From assembly GCA_020248665.1 (NCBI GenBank), contig JADCHE010000041.1, positions 1 to 33,608 of the forward strand: a stretch of 33,608 bases of DNA, given 5' to 3'. The notes under the pieces were generated by a model. It was not told the origin of the DNA. It did no database searches and worked only from the letters and a program-made list of their open reading frames with translations. Shown one piece after another: positions 1 through 8,171 of the stretch. Position 1 is the first letter of the stretch. The number at the start of each line of letters is the position of its first letter. Made by a program: the position numbers and the translations under genes. The DNA is from Burkholderiales bacterium. Its GTDB lineage: Bacteria > Pseudomonadota > Gammaproteobacteria > Burkholderiales > Burkholderiaceae_E.

Positions 1-274
1 CCAGGTCGACGATGCGCGCGAGCCCGGGCACGAACGCGTCGTCCCACAATCCGAGGTCGCCGACGGTGCCGCAGCCGCGCCGCTCGACCTTGGTCGACTC
101 GACCACGACGAGGCCGGCGCCGCCCGCCGCGAAGCGCCCGGCGTTCATCAGGTGCCAGTCGGTCGCGTGGCCGTCCCGCCCCGAGTACTGGTGCATCGGC
201 GCGACGACGACGCGGTTCTTCAGCGCGAGGCCGCGCAGCGCGAGCGGCGTGAACAGCAGCGGGACGTCGGGCAT
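1..274 (-). CDS. NADH:flavin oxidoreductase, old yellow enzyme family (3' end outside window)
   Basis: The first 91 codons of a gene that runs off the left edge. The N-terminus has the OYE-family opening: a short lead into 'LFTPLALRGLALKNRVVVAP', then MHQYSG, a segment with ATDWHLMNAGRFA, and a strand ending GLVVVESTKVE. In the family this is the first strand of an FMN-binding TIM barrel, and the NRVVVAPMHQYS stretch contacts FMN. The A-P-M-H/C-Q-Y-S pattern is closest to the YqjM/XenA-like branch, whose members reduce activated alkenes such as enones and maleimides with NAD(P)H; the substrate here cannot be told. The start is the ATG at 272-274. It lies 73 bp downstream of the stop of the beta-barrel gene on the same strand, so it may be the last gene of the selD transcript. 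The active-site His pair and most of the barrel are outside the window. Confidence 0.85.
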   Translation of the reverse strand, partial: MPDVPLLFTPLALRGLALKNRVVVAPMHQYSGRDGHATDWHLMNAGRFAAGGAGLVVVESTKVERRGCGTVGDLGLWDDAFVPGLARIVDL

Positions 275-347
275 CGGGCGATCCGGCGGGTCGGTGGAGC
301 CCGCATGCTACGCGCCGGCCCCGTGGTGGCGCGGTGCGCGTTCCACC

Positions 348-1160
348 TCAGAATCGCAGGCCGACCGACAGGCGGACCATGTCGCTCTCGCCGTAGCTGA
401 CGTTCGGGTCGTACGCGACGCGCACGAACCAGTCGGCGTGGCTCCAGGTGAGCGCGACGCCGGTGCCCGAGACGAGGGGCGCGCCCGGCGCCGCACGACC
501 GCTGCGACGGAACAGGTCGATCGAGCCGGCGGTCGCCGCGTCGAAGCGCCGCCGCAGCACCAGGTGCGCGACGCGCTGCCCGGTGCCGAGGCGGTCGTCG
601 CGCACCTCGAAGAGTGTCGCGTCGGTCGCGGCGTCGAGGCGCCCGCGCAGCCCGAGCAGCGTCGAGTCGTTCGGGTCGAAGTTCAGGTTCACGTAGGGCC
701 GCAGGTTGGTGCGCCCCAGCCCGACGAGCAGCGCGACCCGCTCGGCCGCATCGAGCCAGGCCTCGGCGGTGAGGCTGCCGCCGACGAAACCGCCGGAGGC
801 GAGCTGCAGCGAACCCAGCAGCCGCACCGGGCCGACGCGCCCCTGCCTCTCCCAGCCGGCGCGCAGCTGGTGCTCGCCGGTGTCGTCGCGGTAGAGGCCG
901 ACCCACGCGGTGTCGTCCTCGTCGCTCGCCCGCAGGTTCAGGTCGAGCCCCGACGGATCGACGTTCTGGTGATAGCGGCCGAGGGTCGCGCGCCAGGCCC
1001 AGTCTCGCCCGGGCGCGGGGCGCTCGTTCGGGACGAGGTCCGCGCGATCGTCGATCGCGCCGGCCGGGCCCGATGCGAGCACGCCGGCGAGCACCGCGGT
1101 GGCCGCGGTCGCCGCGCGCGTCGCGACGCGCCGCGGGCCGAGGCCGGTGCCCGTCCTCAG
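348..1160 (-). CDS. Exported beta-barrel-like protein of unknown function, probable CTG start
   Basis: About 270 residues. The N-terminus is a plausible signal peptide: basic n-region (GPRRVATR), Ala/Val-rich core and an A-G-A cleavage site before IDDRADL. The remainder has alternating polar/hydrophobic strands (LRPYVNLNFD, ATLFEVRDDRL, VAHLVLRRRF, VALTWSHADWFVRVAY) and ends in SVGLRF, a terminal Phe strand typical of outer-membrane barrels. I do not recognise the family. No ATG, GTG or TTG lies at the head of the signal peptide. A CTG at 1158-1160 overlaps the selD TGA and has a GAGG seven bases upstream, so coupled initiation there is my choice. The fallback is GTG at 1092-1094, which would leave a signal peptide without a basic region. 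It sits between selD and the flavin oxidoreductase, all on the minus strand. Confidence 0.6.
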   Translation of the reverse strand: MRTGTGLGPRRVATRAATAATAVLAGVLASGPAGAIDDRADLVPNERPAPGRDWAWRATLGRYHQNVDPSGLDLNLRASDEDDTAWVGLYRDDTGEHQLRAGWERQGRVGPVRLLGSLQLASGGFVGGSLTAEAWLDAAERVALLVGLGRTNLRPYVNLNFDPNDSTLLGLRGRLDAATDATLFEVRDDRLGTGQRVAHLVLRRRFDAATAGSIDLFRRSGRAAPGAPLVSGTGVALTWSHADWFVRVAYDPNVSYGESDMVRLSVGLRF

Positions 1161-2218
1161 CCGCGCACCTCGACCGAAGGCTCGCCGTCGGCGAGCTCGC
1201 CGACCACCGCGGCGTGGTCGAAGCCGTCGCGCCGGAACGCCGCGAGCACCGCGTCGACCGCGTCCGGCGCGCAGGCGACCAGCAGGCCGCCACTCGTCTG
1301 CGGGTCGGTGAGCAGCGCACGCTCGAGTTCGCCGATGCCGGCGCCGAGCTTCACGTCGCGGCCGTAGCCGGCCCAGTTGCGGCCTGACGCGCCGGTCACG
1401 AAGCCGCGCTCGGCGAGCGCGCGCGCGCCGTCGAGCAGCGGCACCTTGGGCCAGTCGAGCCTCGCGACCAGCCGCGCGCCGCGGGCGAGCTCCAGCGTGT
1501 GGCCGAGCAGCCCGAAACCGGTGATGTCGGTCAGCGCGTGCACGCCGTCGAGCTCGGCGAGCGCGCGCCCGGGGGTGTTCAGCTTCGTCGTCGCCGCGAT
1601 CATCGCAGCGTAGCCCTCGGGCGGCAGCTGCTCCTTCTTGAGCGCGGCCGACATCACGCCTACGCCGATCGGCTTGCCGAGCACCAGCACGTCGCCGGCG
1701 CGCGCCCCGGAGTTGCGCTTGACCTTGTCCGGGTGCACCAGGCCCATCACGACCAGGCCGTAGATCGGCTCGACCGAGTCGATCGTGTGCCCGCCGGCGA
1801 TCGGGATGCCCGCCGCCGCGCACACCGACTCGCCGCCCGCGAGGATGCGGCCGATCGTCTCGACCGGCAGCCTGTCGATCGGCATCCCGACCAGCGCCAG
1901 CGCCATGATCGGCGTGCCGCCCATCGCATAGACGTCCGAGATCGCATTGGTCGCGGCGATCCGGCCGAAGTCGAACGGGTCGTCGACGATCGGCATGAAG
2001 AAGTCGGTCGTCGCGATCAGTGCCTGGGAATCGTTGAGCTTGTAGACCGCGGCGTCGTCGGCGGTCTCGATGCCGACCAGCAGCTGCGGCGGCACCGGCA
2101 GCTTGGCGGTGTCCTTGAGGATGTCGGCCAGCACCCCGGGTGCGATCTTGCAGCCGCAGCCGCCGCCGTGCGAGAACGAGGTGAGGCGGATCGGGCCGGG
2201 CGAGACGGGGGCGTTCAT
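1157..2218 (-). CDS. selD: Selenide, water dikinase (selenophosphate synthetase)
   Basis: Converts selenide and ATP to selenophosphate, the selenium donor for selenocysteine, selenouridine and (as SenC) selenoneine. The 353 aa match the usual ~345-350. The Gly-rich N-terminus carries the catalytic pair: SHGGGCGCK, where Cys21 corresponds to E. coli Cys17 and Lys24 to Lys20. The cysteine codon is TGC, so this is a Cys-type, not a selenocysteine-type, enzyme. Also visible are the ATP/metal motifs with TADDAAVY, TTDFFMPIVDDP, NAISDVYAMGG, AGGHTID, the DITGFGLLGH loop and the C-terminal DPQTSGGLL. ATG at 2216-2218 has a GGAG seven bases upstream. No selU/mnmH, selA or selB is nearby. Its divergent neighbour is an EgtB/SenA-like gene, so a SenC-type role is possible beside or instead of the general one. 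Confidence 0.97.
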   Translation of the reverse strand: MNAPVSPGPIRLTSFSHGGGCGCKIAPGVLADILKDTAKLPVPPQLLVGIETADDAAVYKLNDSQALIATTDFFMPIVDDPFDFGRIAATNAISDVYAMGGTPIMALALVGMPIDRLPVETIGRILAGGESVCAAAGIPIAGGHTIDSVEPIYGLVVMGLVHPDKVKRNSGARAGDVLVLGKPIGVGVMSAALKKEQLPPEGYAAMIAATTKLNTPGRALAELDGVHALTDITGFGLLGHTLELARGARLVARLDWPKVPLLDGARALAERGFVTGASGRNWAGYGRDVKLGAGIGELERALLTDPQTSGGLLVACAPDAVDAVLAAFRRDGFDHAAVVGELADGEPSVEVRG

Positions 2219-2465
2219 GCGGGGGCTCCAGGGCGGCGGGGGTCGGCAGGATTATGCGTGAATCCGCCGTCCGCGCGATGTCCGGGACAGGCCGCGGGCA
2301 GTCCGGGCGGCGCCCGCCGGTCGGTTGGCATCCGTCGCGACCCGATGCATGATCCGCGCCGAGGAGGAGCCCCCGGCGGGCCCGAGCGCGACGCGACGGG
2401 ACCGACCTGCGCCGGGGCGGAGACGGACACACGATGCGCGGATCGGCAACCGTGGGGATCGAACC
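2219..2465. promoter_or_regulatory. Divergent intergenic region between selD and the SenA-like gene
   Basis: About 250 bp separate the two divergent starts and should hold both promoters. On the minus strand, CATAAT at about 2250-2255 resembles a -10 box for selD, but no convincing -35 is visible 16-18 bp upstream. I see no tRNA, no obvious riboswitch-like fold and no CDS with support. If the SenA-like gene really starts at an upstream ATG (for example 2349), part of this stretch is coding. Confidence 0.3.
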
Positions 2466-3596
2466 TTGAGGCGCGCGGGCCGCACCGCGCTCATCGATGC
2501 GCTCGCCGAGACGCGCCGCACCACGTGGCGGCTCGTGGACGCCGTCGCGCCGGCCGCGCTGCTCGCCGAGGCGCCAGGCGGGTCGCTGCTGCGGCGCCTG
2601 GGGCGCATCGGCTGGCGCCAGGAGCACTGGTGCCTGCGCGACGTGCCGCCGGGCCGCCTGCCGCCGCCCAGCCGCATGATCGACGCGGACCGCTGCTTCG
2701 GCGACGAGGCCGACCCGTCGGAGCCCTTGCCGCCATCCGCGCCGGTGCGCGCCTGGATGGATGCGGTGCTCGACGTGGTGCTCGAGCGGCTCGCCTCGGA
2801 AGCCGACGACGACGTCGGGCTGCACCGCTCGCGACGAGCGCTGTTCCACGAGCAGGCACAGCAGGAGGCGATGCTCGCCTGCCTCGCGATGCGCGGCCTG
2901 CCCGCGCCGCAGAGCGCGCTCGCGCCGCTCTCGCGGATGCGCCTCGCCGCCGACGTGAAGGTGCCGGGCTGCGAGGCGATGATCGGCGCGGCGCCCGAGG
3001 ACGGCTTCTCGTACGCGGTCGAGCGCGACGCGCACCCGGTGCGGCTCGCGTCCTACGGCATCTCGCTGCAGCCGGTCACCAACGCCGAGTTCCTGCAGTT
3101 CGTCGAGGACGGCGGCTACCATCGCGCGCGGCTGTGGGCGCCCGAAGCGTTCGCGCGGCTCGCGGCCGAGGGGCGTAGCGCGCCGGCGCATTGGCGCCGC
3201 GTCGGCGACCGCTGGCAGATGCGCTGGTTCGACACGTGGCTGCCGCTGGAGGCATACGCGCCGCTCGTCCACGTCGATGCGCACGAGGCCGAGGCGTGGT
3301 GCGCCTGGGCCGATCGCCGCCTGCCGACCGAGGCCGAATGGGAGCACGCTGCGGCGTCGCTCGACGGATTCGACTGGGGTGACACCGTGTGGGAGTGGAC
3401 CGCCTCGACCCTGACGCCCTACCCCGGCTTCCGGCCCGATCCGGAGGACGGCCCCGCGCCCTTCGGTACGCATCGCGTCGCACGCGGCGGCTCGTTCGCG
3501 ACGACGCGCGACCGGCTCGACCGCCGGCAGCGTCGGCCGCTCGAGCCGACCCGCGCCGATGCGTTTGTCGGCTTCCGCAGCTGCGCGCCCGACTGA
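2466..3596 (+). CDS. EgtB/SenA-like protein (DinB_2 + FGE-sulfatase domains) with altered metal site
   Basis: About 376 aa. Residues 1-145 form a DinB-type helical domain; residues ~165-376 an FGE/sulfatase-modifying fold with PVTNAEFLQFVEDGGY, DAHEAEAWCAWADRRLPTE, VWEWTAS, VARGGSFAT and the terminal GFRSCAP. The short link from the LPTEAEWE motif to VWEWTAS, and the adjacent selD, fit the selenoneine synthase SenA branch of EgtB-related enzymes, which join hercynine to a selenosugar through a non-heme iron. The family has a His in a G-H-I-x-W motif and two in H-x3-H-x-E. Here these read GRIGW (Arg47) and HEQAQQE (His128 kept, Gln132 instead of the second His), so the usual three-His iron site is not intact. 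TTG at 2466 is preferred because GGGGA lies seven bases upstream and the DinB domain begins there; in-frame ATGs at 2325 and 2349 are alternatives. No SenB-like glycosyltransferase is in the window. Confidence 0.8.
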   Translation: MRRAGRTALIDALAETRRTTWRLVDAVAPAALLAEAPGGSLLRRLGRIGWRQEHWCLRDVPPGRLPPPSRMIDADRCFGDEADPSEPLPPSAPVRAWMDAVLDVVLERLASEADDDVGLHRSRRALFHEQAQQEAMLACLAMRGLPAPQSALAPLSRMRLAADVKVPGCEAMIGAAPEDGFSYAVERDAHPVRLASYGISLQPVTNAEFLQFVEDGGYHRARLWAPEAFARLAAEGRSAPAHWRRVGDRWQMRWFDTWLPLEAYAPLVHVDAHEAEAWCAWADRRLPTEAEWEHAAASLDGFDWGDTVWEWTASTLTPYPGFRPDPEDGPAPFGTHRVARGGSFATTRDRLDRRQRRPLEPTRADAFVGFRSCAPD

Positions 3597-3689
3597 GTCG
3601 GGCACACCGCACGGGGTCGGCCGGCGACGGCATGCGGCGGCCCGCGGCCCGCCGCCCGCGCCGGTTCGGCTGCACGCCGCGGCCCCGGC

Positions 3690-3701
3690 TACACTGGACG
3701 C
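3690..3701 (+). promoter_or_regulatory. Possible -10 box abutting the alpha/beta hydrolase start
   Basis: TACACT at 3690-3695 lies only six bases before the ATG at 3702. If it is the -10 element, transcription would begin at or next to the A of the start codon, giving a leaderless or nearly leaderless mRNA. No Shine-Dalgarno sequence is seen before this ATG, which fits. No good -35 is visible. Confidence 0.3.
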
Positions 3702-4607
3702 ATGCACGTCGACCTCCCCTCCGGCATCCGCATCGAGTACGACCGCTCGGGCCCCGCGGACGCGCCGGCGATCCTCCTGGTGATGGGCCTGGGCATGCAG
3801 TTGATCGCGTGGCCGCCGTCGCTGGTCGCAGGACTGGTCGCGCACGGCTTTCAGGTGATCCGCTTCGACAACCGCGACGTCGGGCTGTCGAGTCACGTGA
3901 CCCCGGGCCGGCGTGTCGACATGCGCGCGGCCGCGGTGCGGTCGATGCTCGGGTTCTCGGTGAAGCCGCCCTACACGCTCGAGGACATGGCGGGCGACGC
4001 GATCGGGCTGCTCGACGCGCTGCACGTCGGGCGGGCGCACGTCGTCGGCGTGTCGATGGGCGGGATGATCGCGCAGGTGCTGGCCGCAGGCTGGCCCGGG
4101 CGGGTCGCGACGATGACCTCGATCATGTCGTCGAGCGGCGCGCCTCGCTTCAACTTCCACTGGACGCCGGCCACGCGCGCACTGCTGACGCCGCCGCCGA
4201 AGGGCGCCCACGAGGCCGCGCTGCTCGACCACATGGAGAAGGTCTGGATGCTGATCGGCAGCCCCGGCATGCAACCCGCCAAGGAGACGCTGCGAGGCCG
4301 GCTGCGCACCAGCCTGCACCGCGCCTACGACCCGGGCGGCGTGGCGCGCCAGCTCCTCGCGATCATGGCGAGCGGCGACCGGCGCAAGCTGCTCAAGCGG
4401 ATCACGGTGCCCACGCTCGTGATCCACGGCGAGGCCGACCCGCTGGTGCCGATCGGCGCGGGTCGCGACACCGCGGCGAACATCCCCGGCGCGACCTTCC
4501 GCCCGATCCCGGGCATGGGCCACGACCTGCCCGAGGCGCTCGTGCCGCGGCTGGTCGACGAGATCGTCGCGCACTGCGGCGCGGCGGGGCGACGCGAGGC
4601 GGCCTGA
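3702..4607 (+). CDS. Alpha/beta hydrolase (RdmC-like esterase fold)
   Basis: 301 aa, a single alpha/beta-hydrolase domain. The oxyanion-region motif is LLVMGLGMQ (about 26-33), followed by FDNRDVGLS, which is characteristic of the aclacinomycin-methylesterase/RdmC-like group. The nucleophile is Ser118 in GVSMGG. The acid is probably the Asp in HGEADPLVP and the catalytic His is in GMGHDLP near the C-terminus. Residues ~145-215 form the variable lid. No signal peptide is seen, so it is probably cytoplasmic; the substrate is unknown. It stands alone: 105 bp after the SenA-like gene and 118 bp before the ABC operon. The ATG at 3702 lacks a ribosome-binding site and may be read from a leaderless message. 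Confidence 0.9.
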   Translation: MHVDLPSGIRIEYDRSGPADAPAILLVMGLGMQLIAWPPSLVAGLVAHGFQVIRFDNRDVGLSSHVTPGRRVDMRAAAVRSMLGFSVKPPYTLEDMAGDAIGLLDALHVGRAHVVGVSMGGMIAQVLAAGWPGRVATMTSIMSSSGAPRFNFHWTPATRALLTPPPKGAHEAALLDHMEKVWMLIGSPGMQPAKETLRGRLRTSLHRAYDPGGVARQLLAIMASGDRRKLLKRITVPTLVIHGEADPLVPIGAGRDTAANIPGATFRPIPGMGHDLPEALVPRLVDEIVAHCGAAGRREAA

Positions 4608-4725
4608 GCGCGCGCCCCCGAGCCGCGCGAAGGGTCTTGGGCCGGCCCGTATCATCGGCCCTCCATCTCCCGAACCACCCTGCGGCGCGGCCACCGAGGC
4701 CGTGCCGGCCCCTGGAGCCTTCCGC

Positions 4726-5463
4726 ATGTCCGATGCCGTCGCGCCGCCCGCCGGCGGGCGGAGCGCCGCCGCCCCCGCCGGCACGCCCGCGGCCCCGCCG
4801 GTGCTCGCGGTCGTCGACCTGCACAAGCGCTTCGGCTCCGACCGCGAGGTGCTCGCGGGCCTGTCGCTCGAGCTGCGCGCGGGCGAGCGCGTCGCTCTGC
4901 TCGGCGAGTCGGGCGTCGGCAAGTCCACGCTGCTGAACCTGGTCGCGGGGCTGGAGCGGCCGGACTCGGGCGAGATCCTGGTCTCGGGCCGGCCGATCCA
5001 CGCGCTGCCCGAGGACGAGGCGGCGCGGCTGCGCGCGCGCGAGATCGGGTTCGTGTTCCAGGCCTTCCACCTGCTGCCGCACCTGCGACTGTGGCAGAAC
5101 GTCGCGGTGCCGCTGCTGCTGAACGGCATCGACGCGGCCGAGGCGCGCCCGGTCGCCGAGGCGATGCTCGGGCGCGTCGGGCTCGGCGATCGCGCGGCCT
5201 CGCTGCCGCGCGAGCTCTCCGGCGGCGAACAGCAGCGCGTCGCGCTCGCGCGCGCGCTGGTGCACCGGCCGCGGCTGATCCTCGCCGACGAGCCGACCGG
5301 CAACCTCGACCCGCGCACCGGCGGCGCGGCGCTCGCTCTGATCGACGAGCAGGTGCGCGCGCACGGCGCGGCGCTGCTGATGGTCACCCACTCTGCGCAG
5401 GCCGCGGCGATCGCGCAGCGGCGGCTGCGGCTGACGCCGGCGGGGCTCGAGGAGGCGCCATGA
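4726..5463 (+). CDS. ABC transporter ATP-binding protein (AttE/LolD/YbbA type)
   Basis: 245 aa ATPase of the lipoprotein/macrolide-exporter class. Walker A is GESGVGKST (60-68), the Q-loop region is FVFQAFHLLPHL, the ABC signature is LSGGEQQRVAL (from 164), Walker B is LILADEP (184-190) followed by TGNLD, and the switch His is in MVTHS. The first 25 residues are an Ala/Pro/Gly-rich extension absent from LolD. ATG at 4726 is chosen because GGAG lies eight bases upstream; a GTG at 4702 is in frame without such a site. The stop overlaps the permease start (ATGA). With the two downstream genes it forms an AttEFGH-like set; ATPases of this class drive mechanical work at the membrane rather than channel transport. 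Confidence 0.93.
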   Translation: MSDAVAPPAGGRSAAAPAGTPAAPPVLAVVDLHKRFGSDREVLAGLSLELRAGERVALLGESGVGKSTLLNLVAGLERPDSGEILVSGRPIHALPEDEAARLRAREIGFVFQAFHLLPHLRLWQNVAVPLLLNGIDAAEARPVAEAMLGRVGLGDRAASLPRELSGGEQQRVALARALVHRPRLILADEPTGNLDPRTGGAALALIDEQVRAHGAALLMVTHSAQAAAIAQRRLRLTPAGLEEAP

Positions 5464-8171
5464 GCGCGCCGCCGCGGATTGCCGGCGACGCGCCGCCCCC
5501 GGGCGCGACGCGCGATGACGCCCGTGGCGCGGACGTGCCCGCCCGGCGTCCGCGTGCGGCGACGTTGCGCTGGTGGGCGTGGCTCGCGCTCGGTCAGTGG
5601 CTCGCGGCGCCGGGGCGCGCGGCGAGCTCGGTGCTCGCGGTCGCGATCGGCGTGGCGCTCGCGCTGGCGATCCACCTCGTCAACGCATCGGCGCTCGAGG
5701 AGTTCCGCCAGGCGATCGCGACGGTCAACGGCGAGGCGCACGCGCAGGTCCGGGCTCGTGGCGAGGCGTTCGACGAGGCCGCGTGGGCGCGAATCGCCGA
5801 CCCGCCGATCCCGGGCGTCGCGGCGGCGAGCCCGGTCTTCGAGGCGGAGCTCGCGATCGGGCCGCGCGCAGGGGCGAGGGCAGGCGGTCGCTCCGGCGCG
5901 TCGGCCGCGTCGGGCGCCTCGGGCACGCCGCGCACGCTGCGCGTCGTCGCGCTCGACCCGTTCGCCGCCGCTGCGGTGACGCCCGCGCTGCTGCCCCAGG
6001 CCGGCCGCGCCGGCGGGGCCGACTCGCCGCTCTTCGACCCCGACGCGATCTTCCTGTCGCAGGCCGCCCTCGAGGCGCTCGGGCTCGCCGAGGGCGACGC
6101 GCTCGAGGTCCGCGTCGGGCTCGCGACCGTCGCGCTGCGCGTGGCCGGCACGGTGCCGGGCGCCGCACCCGGGCAGCGGCTCGCGGTGATGGACCTCGGC
6201 ACCGCGCAGTGGCGACTCGACGCGATCGGGCGGCTCACGCGGATCGACCTGCGGCTCGCCGAGGGCGCCGACGCGACCGACGTGCGGCGCTCGGTCGAGG
6301 CGCGGCTATCGCCCGACGCGCGCTGGACGACGCCCGACGTCGCCGAGCAGCGGATGTCGAACGTGTCGCGCGCCTACCGGGTGAACCTGAACGTGCTCGC
6401 GCTGGTCGCACTCTTCACCGGCGCGTTCCTGGTGTTCGCGACCACCGCGCTGTCGGTCGTGCGCCAGCAGGGCGAGCTCGCGCTGCTCGGCGTGCTCGGC
6501 GCACCGCGCCGCGCACGGCTCGGCGCGGTGCTCGCGCAGGGCGTCGCGATCGGCGCGATCGGCGCGGCGCTCGGCACCGCCGCCGGCATCGTGCTCGCCG
6601 CGGCGCTGCTCGCCGCGGTCGGCGGCGACCTGGGCGGCGGCTACTTCAGCGGCTCGCGGCCGCGGCTCGCGCTGCCGCCCCTCGAGATCGCCGCGTTCGC
6701 GGCGCTCGGCCTCGCGGTCGGCACGCTCGGTGCGGCGCTGCCGGCGTGGGCGTCGTCGCGGATCGCGCCGGCGCGCGCGCTCAGGCACGGCAGCGCCGAA
6801 GACACGCTCGCCGGCCTCGCGCGGGGGCGGCTCGCGGCGGTGCTCGCGGTGGTGGGCGCGCTGCTGCTGCTGCTGCCGCCGATCGGCGGCCTGCCGCTCG
6901 CGGCCTACGCGGCGATCGCCGCATGGCTGGTCGCGGGCGTGGCGTGCGTGCCGCTGCTCGTGCGCCTGCTCGGCCGCGCGCTCGCGGGCGCTGCCGACCG
7001 CGCGCTGTGGCGCGTGCCGGCCGCGTGGCTCGCGACGACACGGATCGCGCAGTCGCCCGGCACGGTCGCGGCGGGCCTCGCCGGCGTCGTCGCGGCCTTC
7101 GCGCTGTCCTCGGCGATGGCGATCATGGTCAGCAGCTTCCGCGTGTCGGTCGCCGACTGGCTCGAGGCGGTGCTGCCCGCCGACGTCTACGCGCGCGTGC
7201 CCTCCGCATCGGGCGCCCCGCTCGACGACGCGCTGCGCCGCGCGATCGCCGAGGCGCCCGGCATCGCGCGTGCCGAGTTCCTGCGGGTCGTCGACCTGAG
7301 CCTCGACGACGCGCGCCCGCCGGTCGCGCTGCTGGTCCGCGACCTCGATCCCGCGCATCCGCAGCACCGGCTGCCGCTGACCGGCGAGGCGCTCGCGCCG
7401 CCCGCCGGCGCGGTTGCGGTGTGGATCTCCGAGCCGATGCTCGACCGATACCGGCTCACGCCCGGGCAGCGGATCGAGCTGCCGATCGGCACGCCGCCGC
7501 CCGCCGGCACGCCGCCCCGCTTCTTCGTCGCCGGCGTCTGGCGCGACTACGCGCGCCAGCACGGCGCGGTCGCGATCGCGTCCCGCGACTGGCGCGCGCT
7601 CGGTGGCGACGCCGGCGCCTCCGACGTCGCGCTCTGGCTCGCGCCCGGCACCCGGCCCGACGAGGCACTCGCGGCGATCGCGGCGCGCGAGCCGGCGCTC
7701 GCCGCGCTCGAGTGGCGAAGCTCGTCGGAACTGCGCGCGCTGAGCCTGCGGATCTTCGACCGCAGCTTCGCGGTGACCTACGCGCTCGAGGCGATCGCGA
7801 TCCTCGTCGGCCTGTTCGGCGTGGCGGCCGCCTGCGCCGGCGAGGCGCTGGTGCGCGCGCGTGAGTTCGGCATGCTGCGCCACGTCGGCGCACGGCGACG
7901 CCAGGTCGTCGTGCAGCTCGCGATCGAGTCGGCACTGACCGTATCGGTGGCGGTCGCCTGGGGCGGCGCGGTCGGCGCCGCGATCGGGCTGGTGCTGATC
8001 GAGCGCGTGAACCCGCAGTCCTTCCACTGGACGATGGACGTGCACTGGCCGCTCGGACTGCTCGCCGCGAGCGGCGGCGCGCTCATCGCCGCGGCGGTCG
8101 CGAGCGCGCTGCTCGCCGCGCGCGGCGCGCTCGGCGCCGGGCCGCTCGCGGCGGTGAGGCAGGACTGGTGA
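5460..8171 (+). CDS. FtsX-type ABC permease, fused AttF-AttG-like
   Basis: 903 aa, the membrane partner of the preceding ATPase. Near the N-terminus one membrane helix (about residues 52-75) anchors a large periplasmic domain (to ~305). Three helices follow in the canonical FtsX arrangement (VLALVALFTGAFLVFATTAL; the GAIGAALGTAAGIVLAAALL region; the AAFAALGLAVGTLGAALPAW region), then helices at the joint (AVVGALLLLLPPIGG onward). A second half has its own periplasmic domain and three C-terminal FtsX helices (AIAILVGLFGVAAACAG; ESALTVSVAVAWGGAVGAA; LLAASGGALIAAAVASALLA). Two FtsX units in one chain is the YbbP-like state and equals AttF plus AttG joined. Its start overlaps the ATPase stop and its stop overlaps the AttH-like start (GTGA), so the three are translationally coupled. 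Confidence 0.92.
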   Translation: MSAPPRIAGDAPPPGATRDDARGADVPARRPRAATLRWWAWLALGQWLAAPGRAASSVLAVAIGVALALAIHLVNASALEEFRQAIATVNGEAHAQVRARGEAFDEAAWARIADPPIPGVAAASPVFEAELAIGPRAGARAGGRSGASAASGASGTPRTLRVVALDPFAAAAVTPALLPQAGRAGGADSPLFDPDAIFLSQAALEALGLAEGDALEVRVGLATVALRVAGTVPGAAPGQRLAVMDLGTAQWRLDAIGRLTRIDLRLAEGADATDVRRSVEARLSPDARWTTPDVAEQRMSNVSRAYRVNLNVLALVALFTGAFLVFATTALSVVRQQGELALLGVLGAPRRARLGAVLAQGVAIGAIGAALGTAAGIVLAAALLAAVGGDLGGGYFSGSRPRLALPPLEIAAFAALGLAVGTLGAALPAWASSRIAPARALRHGSAEDTLAGLARGRLAAVLAVVGALLLLLPPIGGLPLAAYAAIAAWLVAGVACVPLLVRLLGRALAGAADRALWRVPAAWLATTRIAQSPGTVAAGLAGVVAAFALSSAMAIMVSSFRVSVADWLEAVLPADVYARVPSASGAPLDDALRRAIAEAPGIARAEFLRVVDLSLDDARPPVALLVRDLDPAHPQHRLPLTGEALAPPAGAVAVWISEPMLDRYRLTPGQRIELPIGTPPPAGTPPRFFVAGVWRDYARQHGAVAIASRDWRALGGDAGASDVALWLAPGTRPDEALAAIAAREPALAALEWRSSSELRALSLRIFDRSFAVTYALEAIAILVGLFGVAAACAGEALVRAREFGMLRHVGARRRQVVVQLAIESALTVSVAVAWGGAVGAAIGLVLIERVNPQSFHWTMDVHWPLGLLAASGGALIAAAVASALLAARGALGAGPLAAVRQDW

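Noticed and set aside
1157-2218. selD as a selenocysteine-containing enzyme
   Set aside because: The active-site codon is TGC (Cys), there is no in-frame TGA, and no SECIS-like hairpin follows it.
2466-3596. A frameshift to explain the changed metal ligands in the SenA-like protein
   Set aside because: The family residues on both sides of each altered position are in the same frame (GRIGWRQEHW and FHEQAQQEAML), so these are substitutions, not frame errors.
348-5741. A 1797-codon open frame on the minus strand
   Set aside because: It lies antisense to the ABC genes, hydrolase and SenA-like gene and in another frame through selD. It stays open only because GC-rich codon bias removes stops. 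Only its last ~270 codons are a real gene.
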